Positions 1 through 7,491 of a stretch of 13,850 bases of DNA are shown piece after piece. Location: NCBI GenBank assembly GCA_003218935.1, contig QHPA01000086.1, forward strand, positions 1-13,850, read 5' to 3'. Source of the stretch: Verrucomicrobiota bacterium (GTDB taxonomy: Bacteria; Verrucomicrobiota; Verrucomicrobiia; Limisphaerales; AV2). The notes under the pieces are model-generated. The model did no database searches and was not told the DNA's origin. It worked only from the letters and a program-made list of their open reading frames with translations. The position numbers and the translations under genes were made by a program. The stretch's first letter is position 1. Every line of letters begins with the position of its first letter.

Positions 1-3000
1 GTGGTGATGAAGGAATTGGACCGCGGACTGGTTTACAACGCGGACTTGACGACGTTTGTGCGCGGCGCGCGTGATGTGAAATTGCAGTTCGGGCCGGCTC
101 ACGTCGTGGCGGAAGGCGAATTGGTGGATGACCAGGGCCGGCGGTATCCGTTCGCGTCGGGCTGCGATTGGAAAGTGCCGGTCGCGCCGGGCACAAAATT
201 GCCGCCGGCCGCCAGGCCGTATCGGCCCGGCGAGTCATCCGGCGCGTTCAACCTCGCCCACAACGGACTTTTGTTGCGCTACAACGATGAGGAACGCGGC
301 AAGACAGCCATCAGCCAAACACTCGCGCGCGTCCAACGCTTGCGGGACCAGTCGATTTTTTTGCTGCGCCGCTTCAGGCCAGCGGAGGAGATCCTGACTT
401 TTTCGCCGGACACTTTGTGGCGACGCGCGGAACGCTTTGCCGCTGAACCGATCTCGGGCGCCGAGGCGATTTTGAAGGAGCAGGCAATCCCGGCCCAGAA
501 AGAGGGAAATTTCACGAACGCGATTGCGCTGGCGGAAAAGGCAGGAACCCTGCTCGCTTCCGCGGAGCTGACGATCAACACCGCGCGCGAAGTGGAGCAG
601 ACCGAGCGACACATCCAGCATTTCACCGCCTGCGCAGCCCTGCTGACGTTGTCCGTTCCGGCGGCCCAAAGCGTGAAGGATGATCTGGGCGAAGCGTGGC
701 GGCGGATGGTGATTGCCCGCTACGAAGCGACCTTCAACGACTGGGACGCTGTCCAGAAGCACGTCGCCGCGGCGCGGGAAATTCTTTCGGGCGTCCGTCC
801 GCGGCTGTATTCGGCCAGCGTGTCATTGGCGGAGGCGCCCGACGAATTTCCTGAGGACCGCTTTGCGTGGCTCAATACGCCTGAATTGATGAACAATGAT
901 CCCTCCCGCTGGACCTTTACGATCGCGCCATCGACCGCCGCATACCTTGATCTGGTCGGCCGCTGGGAGTTTCGCACGGACCCGAACAACGAAGGCGAAA
1001 AGCTCGGCTGGCACACAGCAAAACAGGACAGCGGAAGCTGGAAGAAGCTCGTTGCGCCGGAACCGTGGGAACAGCAAGGGGTGGCGCAGGACAATCCTCG
1101 AAGCCCGGGCGACGCGCCCTATCGTCCGGGCGATATGCGTTTCGGCGACAAGCCGTATAACGGGTATGCCTGGTATCGCAAAGGCGTTCTCCTGCCGGCA
1201 AAGTGGGAGGGAAAAAAGATCCGGCTGGCAACCGGCCAGATCCAGAATTGGGCGCGGATTTTCGTCAATGGCAAGCCGCTTGGCAAAGGCGAACAAAGTC
1301 CGCCGCCGACGCATGAAGTGCCGACCGACTTGCTCCTGTTCGGACAGACCAACGTCATCGCCATTCAGGTTTACAACCACGACAACTTCGGCGGCATCAT
1401 CAGTGGGCCGCTCGCGCTGTTTGTCGAACGCAACGCGCCGGAGTTGGTGGAAACGCCAGGGCCGCTGTCACTGGTAAAGGAATACACCTGGCCGACGCAC
1501 AGCGCTGGCGCGCACGTAACCTTTCTTGCCGGCGCCATGTCGCCCGCGGTGATGGTGGCGGTGGACGAACCCAAATTGGAGTTGTGGGGCTGGGAAGCGC
1601 GCGGATTCGCCGCGCCGACCAACATCACATTCGCCGCGAAGAAGGGAATGCAGCGGATCCCGCTCAGCCCCGACGGCGGCCTGTTGCTGAACGGCGCCAC
1701 GATGGCAGAAAATTGGATCCGATTGCAGGGCGCCGAAGCAGACGCCTTGATTGTACTGGAGCGACCGCCTGCTTCGCTCGCGTGGAAAGCTAATGCCCAG
1801 GACGCGATCGGGCTGACGATCTCTTTCAACAGCGGCCCGGTTCGCGCGGCGATTTTATCCACGGTGGCCGGGAGGCGTCTGACCGAAACTGACTGTCGCT
1901 ATTGGGCGCGAGCGCTGCGGCGCTACCCGGTGGCGGCCAGCGAGTGCACCTGGGTCGAACGAAATCTCGCGACGGTGGACCCGCTCCTGCGTCTCCATAC
2001 GATCCGATATCACTACTTCGATCTCGGCGGCTTCGGCGACCTGTCGCCGTTGACAGTCGCGCCGGTACCGATGCTGTTCAGCTACGGTCTGGAATATCGT
2101 TCTCCGGGTCTGCAAATCGGCGTCACGAAAAAAACGCCGTTTCACTCGGTCCACGCGCCGTATCGTGTGGTCGAAAATTCCGAGACGGTCCAGTACCGCG
2201 CGCGAGCGGTCGATCGTTCCAAGGTCAGGAAAGGCGTCGGCGAACTGTTCGGCAAAGTGAAGCCGGAACTCAACGCGCGCGGCGGGGCGGGCGAAGACGA
2301 AATGTTCCGGCGCATGGGCCAATGGGGATTCGATCATTGCCGCTACGCGTTTGCGTTTCACGCGGATTGGGACCTGCCGCTGGTGAAATACCTGGGCGGA
2401 CCGCTCCTCGAAGACAACGACGCCACGTGGCAGCGACTCGATCAACTCGTGGACAAATGCAATGGCGCCGGCATGCAAATGATGCTCTGCTGGTTCTTCA
2501 ACGAGGACACGCCGCAAATCGACACCGGCGGGGCGGTGCGCAACAGCACCCGTTACTGGCGCGCGCATCCGGAGACGAAAACCAACGTGTTTGAGCTTTG
2601 GAGACAAATTGCCGCCCGCTACGCGGACAAACCGGAGTGGTCAATCTCCTACGATTTCTTCAACGAGCCGGCCTACCTGAATCCAGATCACTGGAACGAG
2701 CTGATGGCGGAACTGACCGCGGTCATCCGTTCGGTGGACAGGAAGCATCTTATCGTCTGGGAATCCGCCGACGGCTGGGCGCAACCGGAATGGTGCGCGT
2801 GGCTGAAGCCGGTGAAAGACGCCAATGTGCTTTACAGTTTTCATCATTACGGCAAGCACTGGGGTTACGCTTACGACGAATATTATCCGGGTTACAAGTC
2901 CACCACCGAGCGCACGCAGATCGAGCCGTGGCTGGAGGCAATTCTTTTTTCCATTCGCAACCACGCGCCGATTCATTGTGGGGAATTCGGCATCTCGATG

Positions 3001-3228
3001 ATCCAGCCGGACGAAGACGGCGAAGCCTGGCTCAACGATTACCTCGCTTTCTTCGAGCGGTTCGGCATCGGCTGGAACTGGTGGAATTATTCGGGCAGCG
3101 ATGTGTACCGCACCGGACTTTGCGCCGGCGATCGCATCAGCCCGTTCGTTCCCGTCTTGCAGAAATGGATGAACCGCTCCGGCTGGGGCGCCTCGCGGCG
3201 GGCTGTAGCAGGCAAGGCTTCGCAATAA
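1..3228 (+). CDS. Multidomain glycoside hydrolase with GH2-like jelly rolls and C-terminal GH5-like catalytic domain (5' partial)
   Basis: This is probably an exported enzyme that cleaves a plant or microbial beta-glycan; the exact substrate cannot be read. The frame is open at base 1, so the start and any signal peptide lie outside the window. Residues 1 to about 60 look like the end of a beta-sandwich. Residues about 110-260 are helical and charged. Residues about 315-475 are a GH2-type sugar-binding jelly roll, with YNGYAWYRK near 386-394 and IFVNGKPLG near 420-428. The C-terminal part, about 755-1060, is a GH5/clan-A TIM barrel. It carries YDFFNEP with the likely acid/base E889, FHHY at 947-950, HCGEFG with the likely nucleophile E995, and WNWWN at 1025-1029 near the active site. 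Both catalytic glutamates are present, so the enzyme is probably active. The assignment to clan A is firm; the GH5 subfamily is uncertain. The last residues (RRAVAGKASQ) look like an unstructured tail. Confidence 0.85.
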   Translation: MVMKELDRGLVYNADLTTFVRGARDVKLQFGPAHVVAEGELVDDQGRRYPFASGCDWKVPVAPGTKLPPAARPYRPGESSGAFNLAHNGLLLRYNDEERGKTAISQTLARVQRLRDQSIFLLRRFRPAEEILTFSPDTLWRRAERFAAEPISGAEAILKEQAIPAQKEGNFTNAIALAEKAGTLLASAELTINTAREVEQTERHIQHFTACAALLTLSVPAAQSVKDDLGEAWRRMVIARYEATFNDWDAVQKHVAAAREILSGVRPRLYSASVSLAEAPDEFPEDRFAWLNTPELMNNDPSRWTFTIAPSTAAYLDLVGRWEFRTDPNNEGEKLGWHTAKQDSGSWKKLVAPEPWEQQGVAQDNPRSPGDAPYRPGDMRFGDKPYNGYAWYRKGVLLPAKWEGKKIRLATGQIQNWARIFVNGKPLGKGEQSPPPTHEVPTDLLLFGQTNVIAIQVYNHDNFGGIISGPLALFVERNAPELVETPGPLSLVKEYTWPTHSAGAHVTFLAGAMSPAVMVAVDEPKLELWGWEARGFAAPTNITFAAKKGMQRIPLSPDGGLLLNGATMAENWIRLQGAEADALIVLERPPASLAWKANAQDAIGLTISFNSGPVRAAILSTVAGRRLTETDCRYWARALRRYPVAASECTWVERNLATVDPLLRLHTIRYHYFDLGGFGDLSPLTVAPVPMLFSYGLEYRSPGLQIGVTKKTPFHSVHAPYRVVENSETVQYRARAVDRSKVRKGVGELFGKVKPELNARGGAGEDEMFRRMGQWGFDHCRYAFAFHADWDLPLVKYLGGPLLEDNDATWQRLDQLVDKCNGAGMQMMLCWFFNEDTPQIDTGGAVRNSTRYWRAHPETKTNVFELWRQIAARYADKPEWSISYDFFNEPAYLNPDHWNELMAELTAVIRSVDRKHLIVWESADGWAQPEWCAWLKPVKDANVLYSFHHYGKHWGYAYDEYYPGYKSTTERTQIEPWLEAILFSIRNHAPIHCGEFGISMIQPDEDGEAWLNDYLAFFERFGIGWNWWNYSGSDVYRTGLCAGDRISPFVPVLQKWMNRSGWGASRRAVAGKASQ

Positions 3229-3235
3229 AGTTGGG

Positions 3236-3303
3236 TGGGGCGAGACTCCGTCGAGCCCTAATTTGATCCATCAGAGATCAGGGCTCGACGGAGTCTCGCC
3301 CCA
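3236..3303. repeat. Long palindrome, family A copy 1
   Basis: Two perfect 24-base arms (3236-3259 and 3280-3303) flank a 20-base loop; the arm core is GACTCCGTCGAGCCCT. A second copy lies at 7223-7297. Read on opposite strands, the two loops share their ends (AATTT at one side, GAGATC at the other). The copies are therefore inverted relative to each other and have a common origin. The element starts 7 bases after the stop codon of the glycoside hydrolase. It could act as an mRNA 3'-end structure, but there is no T-run. Confidence 0.9.
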
Positions 3304-3342
3304 ACCGGTTCCGTCCGCGCCGCGTTCAGGGGCGCAACGATG

Positions 3343-3385
3343 CCGCCCGCTGATTCGCGGGCGGGACATCGCAGCGCGATGTCCC
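3343..3385. repeat. Two abutting REP-like hairpins (family B copy 1)
   Basis: The first hairpin has 8-base arms (3343-3350 and 3357-3364) around TGATTC. The second has 10-base arms GGGACATCGC / GCGATGTCCC (3363-3372 and 3376-3385) with loop AGC, followed by TACC. The second matches the layout GGGAC..CGCAGCGCG..GTCCCTACC also seen at 11421-11444, and more weakly at 12191-12211, both inside a coding region. Confidence 0.75.
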
Positions 3386-3534
3386 TACCGAAGTCAGGTT
3401 CATGGGCAGTGGAGTCGAATCTCCAGCGAGCCGCCGAACCCAGCAGGCCACCGGCCCGCGCCCCCCCAACTATCCCCTGGCGCAATTCTTTTCAGACTCG
3501 TCTCTCCGGGAACTTCGTGAATAATTCATCCGCT

Positions 3535-4941
3535 ATGACACGCGAGATTCCCGGCACCGAACAAAAGGCGCTCCAAATCAACCTGGACCCGAACAAATAC
3601 GGGACGTTTGCCGAGATCGGCGCCGGACAGGAGGTCGCCCGCTGGTTTTTCCACGTCGGCGGCGCGTCGGGCACCATTGCCAAGACGATTTCTGCCTACG
3701 ACATGATCGTCAGCGACGCGATTTACGGCCCGAGCGAACGCTATGTGAGCCGGCAACGTCTGCAGTCGATGCTCGATCATGAATATGCCCTGCTGCTGGA
3801 ACGGCTGACCGCCAAACGCGGTGACACGACAAAATTCTTCGCCTTCGCCAACACCGTGGCCGCCCGCAGCTATTCGCGGCATGACGAACCGAACGGCTGG
3901 ATGGGCGTCCGGTTTCAAACTGCGCCGAAGGCGGAGCCGTCGGAGATCATCATCCACGTGCGGATGCTCGACAAAGAGAACGTCCAGGAACAGGAAGCGC
4001 TCGGCATCATCGGTGTCAACCTGATCTACGCCGCCTGCTGCTATCACTCTGACCCGGAAACCGTCATCGCGAGTTTAATGGATAATCTCTCGCGCGACCG
4101 GATCGAAGTGGACATGATCAAGTTCGCCGGTGCGACGTTCAAGGACCTCGACAATCGCTTGATGGCACTGCAGCTCGTCACGCAGGGACTGACGGATTCC
4201 GCGATGTTCACCGCAAACGGCGAAGTGGTGCAGGCCGCCGAAGTGCTCTACAAAAAGCCGATCCTCGTCGAACGCGGCAGTTTCCGGCCCGTCACCAAAG
4301 TGACCATCGACATGCTGAATTGCGCCCAGGCCCAGTTCGTGCAGGAACCGCAGGCGCAGGGCGAAGAAATCATTGTGCTGATGGAAATGACGCTGCGCAA
4401 CCTCACTGGTGATGGCGGCGTGATCGATCACAAGGATTTTTTGGACCGCGTCGATCTGCTCGGCTCGCTCGGCAAAACGGTCCTCATTTCGAATTATGCC
4501 CGCTATTTCCGGCTGTCATCCTACCTGTCCCGCTACACCAAGAAGATGATCGGCATTGCGATGGGCGTTCCCAGCCTGCGCGAAATTTTCGAGGAAAAAT
4601 ATTACACCGACCTCGAAGGCGGCATTCTCGAAGCGGTCGGGCGCCTGTTCAAAAATGATTTGCGGCTCTACGTTTATCCGGCCCAGGACCCGGCGACCGG
4701 CTCCATCATCACCGCGGGCAACCTGCGCGTCGCGCCGCATCTCCGGCACCTCTACTCCTACCTGCTGGAAAATCATTTCATCCAAAGCATACAGGACTAT
4801 AACGAGGCCTTCCTGCCGATCTTCTCGCGCGAGGTGCTGGAGAAAATCCGGGCGGGCGATTCCGCCTGGGAAATCATGGTGCCGCCGCAGGTCGCGCACA
4901 TCCTCAAACAGCGAACCTTGTTCGGCTACCGCTCCGGTTAG
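3535..4941 (+). CDS. Conserved protein of unknown function (468 aa)
   Basis: I recognise the family by its N-terminal block (NPDKYGTFAEIGAGQEVA-like, here at residues about 16-32), followed by ARWFFHVGGASGTIAKTISA and YGPSERYVSRQRLQSMLDHE. Similar proteins occur in many bacteria. From memory, some database entries call them TonB-dependent receptor. That does not fit: there is no signal peptide, plug domain or barrel pattern, and the protein looks soluble and cytoplasmic. Other conserved-looking blocks are IIHVRMLDKENVQEQEALGI, EVDMIKF, ILVERGSFRPVTKVT and EEKYYTDLEGGILEAVGRLF. No catalytic motif can be assigned. The ATG at 3535 is chosen because the conserved region begins just after it and upstream codons lie in repeat sequence. 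No Shine-Dalgarno is evident. The gene seems to stand alone, flanked by palindromes on both sides. Confidence 0.85.
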   Translation: MTREIPGTEQKALQINLDPNKYGTFAEIGAGQEVARWFFHVGGASGTIAKTISAYDMIVSDAIYGPSERYVSRQRLQSMLDHEYALLLERLTAKRGDTTKFFAFANTVAARSYSRHDEPNGWMGVRFQTAPKAEPSEIIIHVRMLDKENVQEQEALGIIGVNLIYAACCYHSDPETVIASLMDNLSRDRIEVDMIKFAGATFKDLDNRLMALQLVTQGLTDSAMFTANGEVVQAAEVLYKKPILVERGSFRPVTKVTIDMLNCAQAQFVQEPQAQGEEIIVLMEMTLRNLTGDGGVIDHKDFLDRVDLLGSLGKTVLISNYARYFRLSSYLSRYTKKMIGIAMGVPSLREIFEEKYYTDLEGGILEAVGRLFKNDLRLYVYPAQDPATGSIITAGNLRVAPHLRHLYSYLLENHFIQSIQDYNEAFLPIFSREVLEKIRAGDSAWEIMVPPQVAHILKQRTLFGYRSG

Positions 4942-4953
4942 ACATGCGATGAA

Positions 4954-5043
4954 AACCACGAATGAACACGAATCAACACGAATTCAATTGGTGAAAATTA
5001 CTGAAATTCGTGTCTCTCTCCCTATTCGTGTTCATTCGTGGTT
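4954..5043. repeat. 90-bp palindromic element built on ACACGAAT units
   Basis: Perfect 20-base outer arms lie at 4954-4973 and 5024-5043 (ATTCGTGTTCATTCGTGGTT on the right). A second inner pair, CACGAATT at 4977-4984 and AATTCGTG at 5005-5012, nests inside. The sequence is AT-richer than the genes on either side. It starts 12 bases after the stop codon at 4941. Elements built on CACGAAT(N)CACGAAT are, to my knowledge, scattered through Verrucomicrobiota and Planctomycetota genomes; mobility is not shown here. Confidence 0.9.
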
Positions 5044-5114
5044 AAACAGGATGGTCGGAGCTGCTAACTAAACAATTCGCTTCAAGAACCGGCGCGGCTG
5101 GTTAAGCTTCGGCC

Positions 5115-6416
5115 ATGAATCCAGCCTCGTATTTCTACGCCGGCACGCGTTGTTTTCGTCAACTGCCTGTTTTGGCCGCGCTCGCTGTTTCGGCGCCAGT
5201 CTTCGCCGACAACTGGCCGCAGTGGCGCGGACCGGCAGGAACCGGCGTGTCCGCCGAGAAGAATTTGCCGCTTCATTGGGGCACGAATGAAAACGTCCGC
5301 TGGCGCGTGCCGCTGCCCGAACGCGGAAATTCGACGCCGATAGCTTGGGGCAAACGCGTTTTCCTCACCCAAGCCGCCGGGAACCGGCGCACGCTCATGT
5401 GCTTCAATCGCGCCGACGGCAAATTGCTCTGGCAGTCCGGCGTCACTTACCCTGAGAAGGAATCGACGCACGAAACGAATCCGCTTTGCTCCGCTTCGCC
5501 CGTGGCCGATGGTCAGCGTGTGATCGCGTCGTTCGCGTCTGCCGGACTTTACTGTTACGACTTCGACGGCAATGAACTTTGGCACCGCGACCTCGGCAGG
5601 CAGGCGCACATCTGGGGCAACGGCGCTTCGCCCATCATCCACGGCGACCTCTGCATCCTGAATTTCGGTCCGGGCGAACGAACGTTCCTCATCGCGGTCA
5701 ACAAAAAGACCGGCGAGACGGTCTGGCAAGTGGACGAACCGGGCGGCGATTCCGGCCAGGAAAAACCGGGCGAGAAACCAAATTGGGTTGGCTCCTGGAG
5801 CACGCCGATCGTCATCAAAGTGAATGGCCGCGAGGAATTGATTATGACCTGGCCCAGGCGCGCGACGGCTTACGATCCGAAAACGGGCAAAGAACTTTGG
5901 ACGTGCGGCGGACTGAATCCGTTGGTTTACACCTCGCCCCTCTATTCCGATGGCACCATCGTTGCCATGGGCGGTTTCATGGGCATGTCGCTCGCCGTGA
6001 GAGCGGACGGCGACGGTGATGTGACCCAAACACGCCGGCTGTGGCACCACCCGAAAACCAAACAACGCATCGGCTCCGGCGTCATTCACCACGGTCACAT
6101 CTACATTTTGAACGATCCGGGCGTGGCCGAATGCTTTGAACTGAAAAGCGGCAAACTGGTCTGGGAGGAACGACTCAGTGGCAGAGGCCCGGACAATTCG
6201 TCGTGGTCTTCAATGATTTTGGCCGACGGCAGGCTTTACGTCATCAACCATTCCGGCGACACGTTCGTGCTCAAAGCGAGTCCGAAGTTCGAGCTGCTGG
6301 CCACCAATTCTCTCGGTGAAACTGACAACGCTTCCCTGGCCGTTTCTGAAGGCGACATTTTCATCCGCACTCACAAGGCGCTTTGGTGCCTCCGCGAAAA
6401 CGGGGAAAAGCGTTGA
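5115..6416 (+). CDS. Exported PQQ-like beta-propeller repeat protein
   Basis: This is a 433-residue exported protein of the PQQ-binding-like beta-propeller type. Residues 1-31 form a signal peptide with a short basic N-region, hydrophobic VLAALAVSAPVFA and probable cleavage after A31. The mature protein opens with DNWPQWRGPAGTGVSAEKNL, an opening typical of the large Planctomycetota/Verrucomicrobiota set. At least five blade motifs follow: ADGKLLWQ, FDGNELWHRDLG, KKTGETVWQVDE, PKTGKELWTCGG and LKSGKLVWEERL. There is no cytochrome-type CxxCH motif, and I cannot point to residues of a true quinoprotein dehydrogenase. A scaffold or binding role is therefore as likely as redox catalysis. It is preceded by the 90-bp palindrome and appears to be its own transcription unit. 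The ATG at 5115 is supported by the signal peptide; no Shine-Dalgarno is seen. Confidence 0.9.
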   Translation: MNPASYFYAGTRCFRQLPVLAALAVSAPVFADNWPQWRGPAGTGVSAEKNLPLHWGTNENVRWRVPLPERGNSTPIAWGKRVFLTQAAGNRRTLMCFNRADGKLLWQSGVTYPEKESTHETNPLCSASPVADGQRVIASFASAGLYCYDFDGNELWHRDLGRQAHIWGNGASPIIHGDLCILNFGPGERTFLIAVNKKTGETVWQVDEPGGDSGQEKPGEKPNWVGSWSTPIVIKVNGREELIMTWPRRATAYDPKTGKELWTCGGLNPLVYTSPLYSDGTIVAMGGFMGMSLAVRADGDGDVTQTRRLWHHPKTKQRIGSGVIHHGHIYILNDPGVAECFELKSGKLVWEERLSGRGPDNSSWSSMILADGRLYVINHSGDTFVLKASPKFELLATNSLGETDNASLAVSEGDIFIRTHKALWCLRENGEKR

Positions 6417-6447
6417 GCCGGGCGGCCAGAAACCCCTGAACCGTAGC

Positions 6448-6465
6448 CGCCGACGTGAGTCGGCG
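6448..6465. repeat. REP-like hairpin, relative of the 13117-13187 palindrome
   Basis: Seven-base arms CGCCGAC / GTCGGCG enclose loop GTGA. The 17 bases 6443-6459 are identical to the left edge of the palindrome at 13117-13187, after which the two diverge. It lies 31 bases past the stop of the propeller gene and could be an mRNA end structure, but lacks a T-run directly after it. Confidence 0.7.
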
Positions 6466-6664
6466 CTAATCCTTTGCAACGGTTTTTCTCTTCCGCGTTG
6501 ATTCGCGTGATTCGGGGAAGAAAAAACCGGTGGTGCACAATTCGCTATTGCCAGGCGCAAAACCAAACGATTATCAATTGGAAAAAAATCTGTTCCGTCG
6601 ATTGTTGGTGTTGTTCTCGCCCTCGGGCTTGTGCTCGTTCTGATCCTGGGAACCGCGCCCTCAC

Positions 6665-6671
6665 GAAAGGA
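6665..6671 (+). promoter_or_regulatory. Shine-Dalgarno for the PEBP gene
   Basis: GAAAGGA ends 10 bases before the ATG at 6682. It supports that start over the upstream GTG at 6631. It is the only clear Shine-Dalgarno I noted among the gene starts in this window. Confidence 0.55.
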
Positions 6672-6681
6672 CAAAGCCGCT

Positions 6682-7146
6682 ATGACGATCCAACTGACCA
6701 GTGCCGCCTTTGCCGAAGGCGAATTCATTCCGGCGAAATACACCTGCGATGGCGAGGACGTTTCCCCGCCATTGAAATGGAGCAACGTTCCCGCAGGCGC
6801 CAAAGGCCTGGTACTTATCTGTGACGACCCGGACGCGCCGGTCGGCACGTGGGTCCACTGGGTCCTCTACGGACTCCCGCCAACCGAGACAGAGCTTCCA
6901 GAAAAGATTCCAACCACCGAAATCCTCGCCACCGGGGCGAAGCAAGGCATCAACGATTTCAAGCGCATCGGCTATGGCGGTCCCTGTCCGCCCGCCGGCG
7001 GCCCGCACCGTTATTTTTTCAAACTCTACGCGCTCGACGCAGAAATCACCCTCAAACCGGGCGCGACAAAAAAGGATCTGGTCCGTGTGATGTATGGGCG
7101 CATCCTCGCCGAGGGACAATTGATGGGGAAGTATAAGCGGCAGTAG
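6682..7146 (+). CDS. YbhB/YbcL-type Raf kinase inhibitor-like (PEBP) protein
   Basis: This is a 154-residue phosphatidylethanolamine-binding-protein family member, small and single-domain, and full length for the bacterial group. Family motifs are present in order: TSAAFAEGEFIPAKYTCDGE and DVSPPLKW near the N-terminus; DDPDAPVGTWVHWVLYGLP, which contains the ligand-pocket Asp and His residues; and GPCPPAGGPHRYFFKLYALD, with the pocket motif GPHRYFF. The bacterial role is unsettled; binding of small anionic ligands is known for the fold. The ATG at 6682 is chosen because GAAAGGA lies 10 bases upstream and family members commonly begin with a similar MTIQLTS stretch. A GTG at 6631 in the same frame would add 17 residues, including part of a hydrophobic leader, so an exported form cannot be excluded. 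It is followed by a repeat-rich gap. Confidence 0.9.
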   Translation: MTIQLTSAAFAEGEFIPAKYTCDGEDVSPPLKWSNVPAGAKGLVLICDDPDAPVGTWVHWVLYGLPPTETELPEKIPTTEILATGAKQGINDFKRIGYGGPCPPAGGPHRYFFKLYALDAEITLKPGATKKDLVRVMYGRILAEGQLMGKYKRQ

Positions 7147-7222
7147 CCTGTGTCCGACGGACCACACGCCTCGTTCACAGCTTTGTCCCACGGCATTTCG
7201 ACCGCGCATTAGGACCAAAACC

Positions 7223-7297
7223 GGTGGGGCAAGACTCCGTCGAGCCCTGATCTCCAAACGAAAGAAATTAGGGCTCGACGGAGTCTCCCCCACCCGG
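7223..7297. repeat. Long palindrome, family A copy 2 (inverted)
   Basis: Perfect 17-base core arms lie at 7232-7248 and 7270-7286 (AGACTCCGTCGAGCCCT / complement), with imperfect extension to about 7223 and 7297. The loop, read on the minus strand, starts AATTT and ends GAGATC, as the loop of the copy at 3236-3303 does on the plus strand. The loop middles differ. This copy is therefore diverged and in the opposite orientation. Confidence 0.88.
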
Positions 7298-7311
7298 TTC
7301 GTGGAGAGCCG

Positions 7312-7375
7312 CCCCCTCACCCACCCTTCAGGCACCCTCTCCCCCTCCGAGGGGGAGAGGGATGGGGTGAGGGGG
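7312..7375. repeat. C/G-rich palindrome, family C copy 1
   Basis: Inner arms of 13 bases (CCCTCTCCCCCTC at 7335-7347, complement at 7349-7361) are closed by one base. Outer arms of 11 bases (CCCCCTCACCC at 7312-7322, complement at 7365-7375) enclose them. The layout CCCTCACCC..CCTCTCCC..GAGAGGG..GGGTGAGGG is a widespread bacterial intergenic repeat pattern. Confidence 0.85.
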
Positions 7376-7447
7376 GGCGGTTCATGGAGGGAACACTTCC
7401 AAAATCCTGACGTGAATCGAAGCCAATCGGTCGGAATCCCCTCAACT

Positions 7448-7491
7448 GCCCTCCTTCTCCCCCACTGGGGGAAAAGGACGGGATGAGGGGG
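7448..7491. repeat. C/G-rich palindrome, family C copy 2 (degenerate)
   Basis: The order of motifs matches 7312-7375: CCCTCC, TTCTCCCCC, then GGGGGAAAAGG and GGGATGAGGGGG. The inner stem TCCCCC / GGGGGA (7458-7463 and 7467-7472) has loop ACT. Outer arms pair only partly. It looks like a decayed second copy about 75 bases from the first. Confidence 0.65.

Larger units (their letters stand above)
3229..3534. other. Repeat-filled intergenic gap
   Basis: This 306-base gap holds a long palindrome (3236-3303) and two adjoining hairpins (3343-3364 and 3363-3385). The following frame stays open back to 3340, but that extension is made of repeat sequence and has no family resemblance, so I read the interval as non-coding. 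I saw no convincing promoter and no terminator with a T-run. Confidence 0.7.
6417..6681. other. Intergenic gap with a REP-like hairpin and a start-less hydrophobic frame
   Basis: A hairpin with 7-base arms CGCCGAC / GTCGGCG lies at 6448-6465. Its left side, GTAGCCGCCGACGTGAG at 6443-6459, recurs exactly at 13117-13133. From 6511 the frame of the downstream PEBP gene is open. At about 6565-6648 it spells a leader-like segment (KRLSIGKKSVPS, then IVGVVLALGLVLVLILG), but no ATG, GTG or TTG precedes it after the last stop at 6508-6510. Confidence 0.6.

Noticed and set aside
3236..3303. Rho-independent terminator after the glycoside hydrolase
   Set aside because: The stem is far longer than usual and no T-run follows; a second inverted copy with conserved loop ends fits a repeat element better.
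3340..3534. N-terminal extension of the unknown-function gene
   Set aside because: The codons run through two repeat hairpins and the family's conserved start lies at 3535; the extension reads as low-complexity sequence.
4950..5071. Possible small peptide over the 90-bp palindrome
   Set aside because: The reading frame (NEHESTRIQLVKITEIRVSL) is only a translation of the palindromic repeat and has no start context.
5082..6098. Minus-strand open frame (338 aa) opposite the propeller gene
   Set aside because: It lacks recognisable motifs, while the plus strand has a signal peptide and repeated propeller blades.
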